39,806 nt of DNA from Candidatus Aenigmatarchaeota archaeon. GTDB lineage: Archaea; Aenigmatarchaeota; Aenigmatarchaeia; GW2011-AR5; JACRMX01. The DNA is taken from NCBI GenBank assembly GCA_018304635.1, contig JAGVVW010000051.1:1-39806 (forward strand), given 5' to 3'. Positions 7,054-15,100 of this stretch are shown piece by piece (within the stretch, counting starts at the first letter, position 1; each line of letters starts with the position of its first letter). Under the pieces are notes generated by a model. The model searched no databases, was not told the origin of the DNA, and saw only the letters and a list, made by a program, of their open reading frames with translations. The position numbers and the translations under genes are program-made.

Positions 7054-7075
7054 GAAAACCTTTTTCAACCAGCAG
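7054..7075 (+). repeat. Cassette-junction repeat, short copy 4
   Basis: GAAAACCTTTTTCAACCAGC and two further bases. It shares AAACCTTTTTCAA with copies 1-3 and, like copy 3, lies just upstream of a small membrane protein gene (7090). It could equally be a conserved leader element of these genes. Confidence 0.35.
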
Positions 7076-7089
7076 TACAAAATGATAAC

Positions 7090-7236
7090 ATGAAGCCGAT
7101 ATATATAGTTGTCAGTATAATCCTGCTCGTGCTGGCAATTTTGGTGGTTTTTGCAATTGCAACAGGAATTATGCCGCTGCATGAGAGCTTTCTGAATATA
7201 ATGAAAGTGGATAATGTTGCAGCATCAAAGTCATAA
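7090..7236 (+). CDS. 48-residue single-span membrane protein of the pilin cluster
   Basis: I prefer the ATG at 7090 (MKPIYIVVSIILLVLAILVV) to the track start at 7048, because it places a hydrophobic span (residues 4-25) directly at the N-terminus as in its neighbours. A short tail follows (HESFLNIMKVDNVAASKS). It lies 19 bp before the gene at 7256 and appears to head the main plus-strand operon. It resembles the 51-residue protein at 4682 in design rather than in sequence. Function is unknown. Confidence 0.6.
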   Translation: MKPIYIVVSIILLVLAILVVFAIATGIMPLHESFLNIMKVDNVAASKS

Positions 7237-7255
7237 ATAAAAAAGGTAGGTTTAA

Positions 7256-8575
7256 ATGTCATTTACTCTGGAAAAAATGCTGATAACTTTTGTACTTTTA
7301 GTTTTGGCTGTTGCAGCAGTTGTTTTTTTATTTCAGCTCATAATGTCCTTGTTTGACCCTTACAAAATGACTGCCATAGCCAATGCACAGGCAATGAGAA
7401 GTGCTATGGAAGAAGCATGCGTCAGCGGACAAGCCGAGCTTCAGGAATTTCAATTACCACAGAACACCATGGAAAAGCTTTTCAATTATCCGGTTATAGG
7501 CAAAGCTGCACAGGCAGTTGCAAAATATCAGATACGGCTTAAGGGCGATCCGACCTATATTCTATATTATGAAGCATTTCCTCCGGGCAAAGGCTATACA
7601 TGGGAATGGTATGACGACCGACTGACTGATAGAAATCTAATTTATTTAGATGATGGTTATGATGGCAAAAATTTAGCAGAGTTTACAAGCATAGTATGGA
7701 CAGGTAATGATAATATCATTGATTCATTAAAAAAGGATCATGAAGGTGATATAAGTTCAATGGTTGCCAACATTGTTTTGAATGACCAGCTGAATCCTTT
7801 ATCAGGAATAACAGCACAGGGCAGTGAAGCTCATGGTGATGATGAATGGAAAGATAAAAATAATGTGCCGCCGTGGGGCAAATGGGATGGAAATTTCTAT
7901 GCATTTGGCGGCTACATGTTTTTAGACTCCACCCACAAAAGCATGATAAAATATGCATCCTGCGGACCAAATTCGCTCTGCCTGAAAACACCTGAAGGTG
8001 TATACAGATTCCCGCTGAATTACTGTAAGGGTGTTGAGTATGTAAAGATTGTAAGAGCTCCCACATATCTTGGTGGTTTAACACGTGTTAAGTCTAAAAC
8101 ATCTGATTTTCATATTGTTAGTCCATGTAAGATTTCAGGTGAAAATCTTCCTCCAATATTTGGGGGTTATGATAATATTATTGAAATCAAAGTCAAAAGT
8201 AATGATTATAAATGTGAAAATACGATAAACTATCCACTCTATGAAATAGATGAAAATAAAAAAATTATAGATACAAAAAATGATCATTATTCATGTTTAG
8301 ATGATACAAATGAAATCGGTAAATCTTATACATTTAAAAAATACATTGAAATAACAATACCTGCACACTATCAAACTAGTGGGGTTGGTTTTTGCTCTTC
8401 ATGGAATACAGAAATTAATGAAATGGCATTTGAATATGATAACAATATAGCTAAAAGTGATATTGTTAAATCAAGTGTGTGGTTATATCCCGGAGTTGTC
8501 TATTCTGATATATTTAACAAACGCTTTGATGCATGGCCAAAGGGTGATTTTGAAATTGGACGTAGAGATATATAG
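7256..8575 (+). CDS. Exported pilin-like cluster protein, 439 residues
   Basis: It has an N-terminal membrane span (residues 8-30, MLITFVLLVLAVAAVVFLFQ), then a helical stalk (NAQAMRSAMEEACVSGQAEL), as in pilins and pseudopilins, and a large extracellular domain rich in Tyr, Asp and scattered Cys. The C-terminal part (from about residue 290) has lower GC and different composition. No catalytic motif is recognised. AAGGTAGG lies 8 bp upstream as a weak ribosome-binding site. It is followed at 11 bp by the gene at 8586. Confidence 0.75.
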   Translation: MSFTLEKMLITFVLLVLAVAAVVFLFQLIMSLFDPYKMTAIANAQAMRSAMEEACVSGQAELQEFQLPQNTMEKLFNYPVIGKAAQAVAKYQIRLKGDPTYILYYEAFPPGKGYTWEWYDDRLTDRNLIYLDDGYDGKNLAEFTSIVWTGNDNIIDSLKKDHEGDISSMVANIVLNDQLNPLSGITAQGSEAHGDDEWKDKNNVPPWGKWDGNFYAFGGYMFLDSTHKSMIKYASCGPNSLCLKTPEGVYRFPLNYCKGVEYVKIVRAPTYLGGLTRVKSKTSDFHIVSPCKISGENLPPIFGGYDNIIEIKVKSNDYKCENTINYPLYEIDENKKIIDTKNDHYSCLDDTNEIGKSYTFKKYIEITIPAHYQTSGVGFCSSWNTEINEMAFEYDNNIAKSDIVKSSVWLYPGVVYSDIFNKRFDAWPKGDFEIGRRDI

Positions 8576-8576
8576 G

Positions 8577-8585
8577 TGATCCCGC
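8577..8585 (+). promoter_or_regulatory. Strong Shine-Dalgarno site for the gene at 8586
   Basis: TAGGTGATCCCGC precedes the ATG. AGGTGATCC is a 9-base perfect match to the complement of the 16S 3' end visible in this window (GGATCACCTCC). This fixes the start at 8586 and shows that genes inside operons use SD-led initiation, whereas the toxin-antitoxin genes look leaderless. Confidence 0.6.
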
Positions 8586-9038
8586 ATGGAAGAATTCAAC
8601 TGGCTCATAATAACGCTGATAATTTTGCTGCTGCTTGTAGTAGTGAGCATCGATCCTGTTTACAATGCAGCGCAGGAAGCCATGCGAACCAATGTCCAGC
8701 TTATTGCCAGTGATATAGCCGGCATAATAAATGCCATGAGCCCGGCTCGTGCTGATACATGCACAAATTATGAGCTGCCAAAAATGGAATGTAGCGTAAC
8801 TATTGACCCGGATTTAGGTGAGGTGAAGGTTACGTCGGGCAAGTATGAATATTATAAATATTATATAAAGACAGACACTTCTGTGTACATAGAAGCTCCT
8901 GACAATACGTTTGCATGCGACAAGGACAGAAATATGTATTTGTATTTTTTAAAAACTGACGGAAGTTTGAATATTAAAACTTATTTGGAATTGAACGGGG
9001 ATATGGAAGAGGCAGATTTGTGCGGGGTATTAAGGTAA
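8586..9038 (+). CDS. Pilin-like cluster protein, 150 residues
   Basis: N-terminus MEEFNWLIITLIILLLLVVV with an amphipathic extension (NAAQEAMRTNVQLIASDIAG), the classic pilin/pseudopilin plan, then a small beta-rich domain with four Cys. The end of the gene (DLCGVLR and stop) is duplicated at 10111-10145 beyond the HTH-MNT/HEPN pair, so it was originally followed directly by the gene at 10133. Function is probably a minor pilin or structural subunit; no family is recognised. Confidence 0.72.
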   Translation: MEEFNWLIITLIILLLLVVVSIDPVYNAAQEAMRTNVQLIASDIAGIINAMSPARADTCTNYELPKMECSVTIDPDLGEVKVTSGKYEYYKYYIKTDTSVYIEAPDNTFACDKDRNMYLYFLKTDGSLNIKTYLELNGDMEEADLCGVLR

Positions 9039-9045
9039 TTAAATG
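9011..9045 (+). repeat. Left direct repeat flanking HEPN/MNT module 5
   Basis: GGCAGATTTGTGCGGGGTAT and the next 15 bases align with 10111-10145 with a few substitutions and small gaps. This copy is the 3' end of the gene at 8586. The HTH-MNT/HEPN pair lies between the two copies. Confidence 0.65.
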
Positions 9046-9087
9046 AAACCAATATTAGAAACACCAATATAATGCTTTATAAACTTG

Positions 9088-9105
9088 AGTTAATATATAT
9101 TAACT
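9088..9105. promoter_or_regulatory. 18-bp perfect palindromic operator, HTH-MNT gene at 9115
   Basis: AGTTAATATATATTAACT is a perfect palindrome between the TATA-like CTTTATAAAC (9076-9085) and the start codon. Its GTTAA-N6-TTAAC core equals the site at 631-646 upstream of the orphan HTH-MNT gene. A further GTTAAC at 9129 is exactly 40 bp from the GTTAAT at 9089. Confidence 0.65.
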
Positions 9106-9114
9106 GTGATTTAT

Positions 9115-9654
9115 ATGTATAAACTGAAGTTAACGTTATTACAACAGGAAATATTACGTTTTCTTTTTATGAACGCTGGAGAATTGTTTAATGCAAGAGG
9201 ATTAGCATTAGCTCTTGAAGTAAGTCAGCCGGCAATCGCAAAATCCCTGCCATTGCTTGAAAAGCAGGAATTTATTCATGTATCTAAGGATAGAAAATCA
9301 AAACGGTTATCTATTGAATTAAACAGGGAAAACCCGCTTGTAATAGGTGCAAAAAGAGCGGATAACATAAGGCAGATATATGAATCAGGTCTCGCGGAAT
9401 TTCTAAGAGAAAAATTTCCAGGATGCACCGTTATTGTTTTTGGCAGTTTTGCAAGAGGAGAAGACACAAAAAAATCAGATGTTGACATAGCTGTAATAGG
9501 CATAAAAAGCAAAATTATAGATACTGGTGAATTTGAAAAAAGGTTTATGAAAGAGATAAGAATCAGTTTTTACCATTCATTCAAAGAGATAAATACAGAT
9601 CTGAGAAACAACATTCTGGGAGGAATTCTTTTGTCGGGGTGGGTTGAATTATGA
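9115..9654 (+). CDS. HTH-MNT protein (nucleotidyltransferase antitoxin)
   Basis: Residues 1-60 form a winged helix (ARGLALALEVSQPAIAKSLP) and residues 95-179 an MNT domain with IVFGSFARGEDTKKSDVDIAVI. I prefer the ATG at 9115 to the track GTG at 9106, because it lies at the expected leaderless distance from the TATA box. The recognition helix (VSQPAIAKSL..LEK) resembles that of the orphan at 104 (LSAPAIIKLT..LEK), and the two genes have the same operator core. It overlaps the HEPN gene by 4 bp (ATGATG). The module sits co-directionally inside the pilin-like operon. Confidence 0.88.
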   Translation: MYKLKLTLLQQEILRFLFMNAGELFNARGLALALEVSQPAIAKSLPLLEKQEFIHVSKDRKSKRLSIELNRENPLVIGAKRADNIRQIYESGLAEFLREKFPGCTVIVFGSFARGEDTKKSDVDIAVIGIKSKIIDTGEFEKRFMKEIRISFYHSFKEINTDLRNNILGGILLSGWVEL

Positions 9655-10136
9655 TGCCTCTAAAAACTTTCAATGAATACGTAAAAGAAGGTATGGTAAG
9701 AAAGCAATTTCCAGACAAATTCAGGGCAAATTCGCTTATCACAGAATCTGAAGATTCTTACAAAATACTCCTTTCTTTTGTTGAAAAGATAGGTGTTGAT
9801 GACAATAATGCTAATCATATAATTAAAAACGCATACGACATAATAATGGAACTTATAAGAGCAAATATGATTTTAGACGGGTTTATTACTACAGGAAAAG
9901 GTGCTCACGAAGCTGAGGTATCTTATATGATTGAACTGAGTTTTAGCAACAAGGATGTAGATTTTGCAAATGAACTACGTTATTTCAGGAATGGAATTAT
10001 GTATTATGGAAAAAAGTTTGATAAAACATACGCTGAAAAGGTGTTGAGATTTACTAACAGGTTGTATCCGTTGCTTAAGAAAATCTATGAGAAAAGTTTT
10101 AATAATAAAAGGCAGATACGCGGGGTATCAAGATGA
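9651..10136 (+). CDS. HEPN-like protein (toxin partner of MNT)
   Basis: This 161-residue protein is related to the one at 6019: an N-terminal FNEYVKEGMVRKQFPDKFRA and the C-terminal motif LRYFRNGIMYYGKKFD (RN-x3-Y-Y-G, Tyr in place of His). It overlaps the MNT gene upstream by 4 bp and the pilin-like gene at 10133 downstream by 4 bp. Its last residues (RQIRGVSR) derive from the repeat copying the end of the gene at 8586. Translation of the downstream surface gene is thus coupled to the toxin-antitoxin module. Confidence 0.82.
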   Translation: MMPLKTFNEYVKEGMVRKQFPDKFRANSLITESEDSYKILLSFVEKIGVDDNNANHIIKNAYDIIMELIRANMILDGFITTGKGAHEAEVSYMIELSFSNKDVDFANELRYFRNGIMYYGKKFDKTYAEKVLRFTNRLYPLLKKIYEKSFNNKRQIRGVSR

Positions 10137-10145
10137 TAATAAATG
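10111..10145 (+). repeat. Right direct repeat flanking HEPN/MNT module 5
   Basis: GGCAGATACGCGGGGTATCA and the next 15 bases are the counterpart of 9011-9045. The repeat reconstitutes the junction with the start of the gene at 10133 and supplies the end of the HEPN gene. Confidence 0.65.
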
Positions 10146-11275
10146 CAATGTTCAGAGTGATAATAATAGTCATTTTCGCAGTTTTCATATTTGTTATTAT
10201 TCATCTTTTCACCTCACTGCGTGTTGAAGCTGAATCAAAATCAATGGAAAGATATGCAAGCGAGTTTCTTGAGAATTTAGCTAACTCTGACCTGACTGCA
10301 TCGTCTGATGTCTTTAAAGAGCCAATGTTGAGCTTTTACTCTACACCGCCAAAAAAGTTTATTTATGGTGTTGATGCTTATCAATATGTTGCAGGTGCAC
10401 CAGAGCCTTATGCACGTGCATGCTCCATCTCTTACGCAATAACAGTGGAAGAAATTTCCAAACCAGTTGCGTGCAAACAACTACTTGAATGTGAAGGATT
10501 CTGCGAGTCTGTGTGTGGCAATAAGGATAATGAACATTGTAGATGTGACAATAGCCAGTGTAGTTGCCTCGATCCGAAATCAGAAGGATGGACAACAGCC
10601 AAAAAATGGTCTTTTGGCTATGAACCCAAACAAGGTATAATTGATTCTCACAGTTACGATGATGTTCCGGCAAATATTCTGACTGCAAACGGAATAAAGC
10701 CAGCCCGTGTTACTGTAACAGCATATGATTCATGGCTCAGCAAAATTTCATGCCTGATTGAGAAAGCCTATCAAACCGCTGAAATTCAGCATATAAATAT
10801 TGATTGTCTTGCAATAGGAGAAAAACAAAAAGGTAATTGCTATTTCCGAATAGACAAGCCAAAATATATTGATACTGGTAGAATAATAAGAGATGATTAC
10901 ATATGCTTTATGAACGACAAAAATCCACTAACTCCCACTATTATAGATCCGGTTACAAACATAATATTGAGAGATAGTTTGGATTCTACAGCTCCGTTAG
11001 AATGCAGGGAAATCGATTCACGTATTGACGTTCAGGACTTTCAGGCTGATTACATAAAAACGAAAAACCAAGTTGAGAAAAATATACTTTATGCTGTTCC
11101 AGCTATAAATGTGAATGGTATACCAGACATTCCTGAGTTCTGTAAAAAAATGATTAACAGAGACCCGAATTTTATAGGTCCCAGACCTAACGGTGATTTA
11201 GAACAATATTTAGCTTGGTCCAATGATGAAATCGACAAGATCATCTTATGCTTAAAGCAGGTGGAAAACACATGA
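10133..11275 (+). CDS. Cys-rich exported cluster protein, 380 residues
   Basis: N-terminal span MFRVIIIVIFAVFIFVIIHL (residues 6-25), then an acidic helical stalk (AESKSMERYASEFLENLANS) and an extracellular domain with a dense Cys block at about 118-160 (CEGFCESVCGNKDNEHCRCD). The stalk-plus-domain plan matches the gene at 7256. No enzymatic motif is recognised. The start overlaps the HEPN stop and the end overlaps the start of the next gene (ATGA), so it is translated as part of one operon with 11272 and 12120. Confidence 0.72.
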   Translation: MIINAMFRVIIIVIFAVFIFVIIHLFTSLRVEAESKSMERYASEFLENLANSDLTASSDVFKEPMLSFYSTPPKKFIYGVDAYQYVAGAPEPYARACSISYAITVEEISKPVACKQLLECEGFCESVCGNKDNEHCRCDNSQCSCLDPKSEGWTTAKKWSFGYEPKQGIIDSHSYDDVPANILTANGIKPARVTVTAYDSWLSKISCLIEKAYQTAEIQHINIDCLAIGEKQKGNCYFRIDKPKYIDTGRIIRDDYICFMNDKNPLTPTIIDPVTNIILRDSLDSTAPLECREIDSRIDVQDFQADYIKTKNQVEKNILYAVPAINVNGIPDIPEFCKKMINRDPNFIGPRPNGDLEQYLAWSNDEIDKIILCLKQVENT

Positions 11276-12123
11276 AAGGAATACTTGATGAAATCATTGC
11301 ATCATATCTGTTTCCAGTAATCATAGGCATGTTAATTATCGTAGCTGTACTTGTATTCCTCACCTACCTGCTTGCAGGCAGAAGTCCCCTCAGCTATAAA
11401 TTCACTTACACTGAAATCACAATGGAACCATTCTACATGTCTTATGTTCTGCTGAATACTCCGGAACTTGCTGAAGAAGCTTTGCGCTCTACAATTGTTT
11501 CTTCGTTTTCAAGCGCAGATGCAAGGACATATACATCTAAAGTCAATTCTCTTTTGGAAAACTATGAGTCATATATGATAGTTCTCGAAAATGAAAAAGC
11601 TTCGCTGGCTACAATATCCACAAGCGATATGGTAGTTGCCTGCGGCGATAAAATCAAAGGATTTTGTACTGTAAACAGATTCTGGAATCAAAAATTAGAT
11701 GGCTGCGGAACAGGCCGTGTGTGGGCACCGGAGTATGACAAAGACTGTAAAATGTTGTCTGAGGAGGCGAGATGTTGCTTGCCTGATGACGAATCAAGAA
11801 TTTCGTGTCAAACATCTCTTGGTCCGGGTTCCTTTCGTTTATCATGCCAATCAGCATCAGGTACTGACAGTGAAGTATGTCCTCCTGGTGCAAAAATAGA
11901 TACATTTTTCTCAGAAAAAAGCCAGCAAAATTTAAAAGAAAATTGTAAGGAAGATATTGAAAAAATCAGTGCTGGAACGTACATTATTGAAAATGCTGTT
12001 TGCTGTTATCTAAATGATAATGTGTTATATAAAAATATCCTTGGCAGTGCATACATTCCTCTGTTTTTCAAGGATAATACTTATGGCAAAATTTACATTA
12101 CAAAAGGCGGTGTTGCTGAATGA
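11272..12123 (+). CDS. Exported cluster protein, 283 residues
   Basis: I prefer the ATG at 11272 (MKGILDEIIASYLFPVIIGM), which overlaps the upstream stop as ATGA, to the track start at 11248. A membrane span covers about residues 12-34. The following domain starts with YTEITMEPFYMSYVLLNTPE, a pattern I associate with membrane-proximal pilus-like proteins of uncultivated archaea without being able to name a family. A Cys-containing middle and C-terminal region follows. It overlaps by 4 bp the giant hydrolase gene, implying joint expression and possibly physical partnership. Confidence 0.7.
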   Translation: MKGILDEIIASYLFPVIIGMLIIVAVLVFLTYLLAGRSPLSYKFTYTEITMEPFYMSYVLLNTPELAEEALRSTIVSSFSSADARTYTSKVNSLLENYESYMIVLENEKASLATISTSDMVVACGDKIKGFCTVNRFWNQKLDGCGTGRVWAPEYDKDCKMLSEEARCCLPDDESRISCQTSLGPGSFRLSCQSASGTDSEVCPPGAKIDTFFSEKSQQNLKENCKEDIEKISAGTYIIENAVCCYLNDNVLYKNILGSAYIPLFFKDNTYGKIYITKGGVAE

Positions 12124-15100
12124 AAGGAATGGCAATGCTTAAAGTTCTTGTTCTGTCAGTATTGGCAATGGTAATGGCAATAGGTTTTTTTGTTGCTGTA
12201 TTTACTATTGGCGAGCGTGAACAGCGTTCAATATTGCAGGAATCCAGTATCATGCGCAGCCAGAATACACTGAGAATTGTTGATCAGGCTCTGAAGCACA
12301 CATGGACATTATCTTCAGTTCAGGCATTGTTTAAAGCAGGAAGTGAAGGATTTGGCTGTAAATACTGGTATCAGGGCAAGCCAGAGGCATGGAACCTCCA
12401 GTTGCCCGAGTCAGGAAACAAGCAAAATAGTATAGATGACAATCCAAGCATATGCCTGCCTCAGGATCAAAATGCAGCAAACATGATGTCATATATATTT
12501 TATGGTTACACTACAATTCCAGGAAATGATCCTGACCAAAAAACCAAAAAGTGCCAGGACCTGGCTTTAACCAAACTTACAGAGGATCCGGACTTTAATT
12601 ATCAGGGCAAAACTAATGAATATTCAACAGAAATGTTGAAATTTCGCTGCGTTGATACTACAAAGGACAGACCCGGAACAAATTCCTGCATAGAAAATAC
12701 AGGTGTAGGCTTCTGCACAGGTAATGTCCTGAAGTGTTGCATACCAGAGGATGACAGGCTCATTGCTGATGTTTTAAATCCTGATCCCAACAAGCCTAAA
12801 AGTATTGAATGTAAAGCAGCATATGTTGAAGGTGAAAAAGATACGCCATATCCAGCTTGTAAAGGTTATATGGCAGCTACATGCAAAAGCAATGAAATCG
12901 GAAATTTAAATGAACAGATATTGTCGATATTAGCTACACCACCAAAAGATATAGATTCAAAATTAGTCGAATACGAAAAAATCATCCATAAAAAGTTAGG
13001 TGATGCTGACTGCCAGAAACGGAAAGATCTTCCCGAGGGAAAAGGCGGAGACAGATGTTTCTGCATAAACCCAAAGCCCGATGCTGACTTGACATTTGAC
13101 CCTGAAGAAACCGTGATAATAAACGGCAATACTGTAAAATTTGACCCCAAATCTGAATTTACATGGCTTGGTTATGACAGGCTTCAAAACAAAGTTCAGA
13201 CAAATGTTGAAATGGAAACATTGCAAATGATCAGAAGCAATGTTGAAATGACTCATGAAATTGAGATTCAGACAAAAATGAAGTCCATGATAAAAACCGG
13301 ATGGCAGATTGTTGATGAGGCAGTCAGGCTTGGCCAGTCAATCAAAGACAAAACCATGACATTTGACTCGCCTAAAAAATTCAATGACTACATAAAGCAG
13401 ATGTTCCACCCACAAAACGTTGAAAATTTCAGGGTTGATGCTGAACCTGTAGTAAAATATAAAATAGCTAATGGCGGCGGACTGCTTGATAAACAGCAGG
13501 GCCTGTGGGCTAATTATGACACGCAGGTAAACATTATAGAAAATCAGGTTGCTGGTTATGGTTCGTATGCATCATGTGATAATAATCAGATTCCACCAGA
13601 TGTTGTAGAAAGATATAATAATTTTAAGACTGAATTTGACACTGCTGTGCAGCTAACTAAATTAGACCAGGATCTTGGTAGTGCCCAGATAGCGAATGCT
13701 GTTCTGGCTGCGATCGCGCAGCGGGAATCAGGAGTTCAGCATGCAAGTGAAGATTATACAGGAAATAAAATGCAAAAAGAATTCAAAAAGTTTGATGATG
13801 TTAAACAGGGAGAAAATTATGTTAATGGGCGCTTAGACAGTATTGACTGGGGTATCATGCAGATAAATGAAAAAGTTGATGGTGGCGGCGGCACAATTGA
13901 TGAATGTAAAGGAATAGGAACTCCAGAACAAATAAAATTAAACGCAAGGTTTAATATTCATTGCGGAGCTACTGTTTTTAGAAATAAAGTAATGTATGTT
14001 CTTGGCTATTTCAAAACAGCTAAACCAAAGGGCGAGGATCTTCTGAAAATGAGCCTTGTTGCATACAATGGCGGGCAGGATACTATAAATGATGCAAGAA
14101 ATGAATGTGTAAAAACCCATAGCGAAAATGACTGTGCTAAGTGGAGTATTTTAGAATCAGATGTTAGAGATAGAAATGAAAAAGCATACAATTATCTCAT
14201 GGCAAAAGACGGTGTTTGGGATAATATCCAGAAATGGCTCAGCTGCCTGAAGTCCATGTCAATGACATCATATTCATCAGTTGATGTGGTAATTGATCCG
14301 GGGCATGCAGGAACATACAATTCTTATTTAGATACATCAGAAGCCCAAAACAATTTTGCAGTTGCTGAAAAACTCAGAGACAAACTCTCAGCAATTGGTT
14401 ACAAAGTTCTGCTCACTAAAAACAGTGTAGACGAAGAACCAACACTATTTCCATATGATGAAGACAGAAGAGATTTCTCACCCCGAAGAGATGTTGCAGT
14501 TAAAAGCAATGCAGCATTGTTTGTGAGCATACATAGCAATGCTCTTGATGGTCAGGAACAAGGCGTTGAAACATATGTTTACTGTATACAAAAAGGTGAG
14601 GAAAATGATGGTAGTAAAAACATAAGATCTGAATCTGAAATATCAAAATGCGTGCCTCAGTATAGTCCTAGAATAGATGATTCAAAAAATATCGCACATT
14701 CAGTTACAGACAATATAGCTTCTGATATGGGATTAAATAATCGGGGAATCAAAAGTGCGGATTTTGGTGTGATAGAATCCATGCCAATGCCAGCTGTTCT
14801 TGTTGAAATGTTCTATCATGATAATCAACAGGACATCGACAAGGTTAAAGGAAAAGAAGATGAACTCGCTGAGTCTATAAAGAATGGTATCGTCCAGTAT
14901 CTCCAGTCGCATCCACGAGACATTTCCAGCCGCGTTGCTGGCGTGAAAGGGTTTCAGTTGCCTGTGAAATCTAGTACTGCTGTAATAACACAATGTCCTG
15001 AAGATCATACCAGAGATGGTAGCCACGATGCTGGTATAGATATATCTGTTTCACATTCAGAAATGTCTGGTATTGGATATAAATCAGATCCAGACAACAG

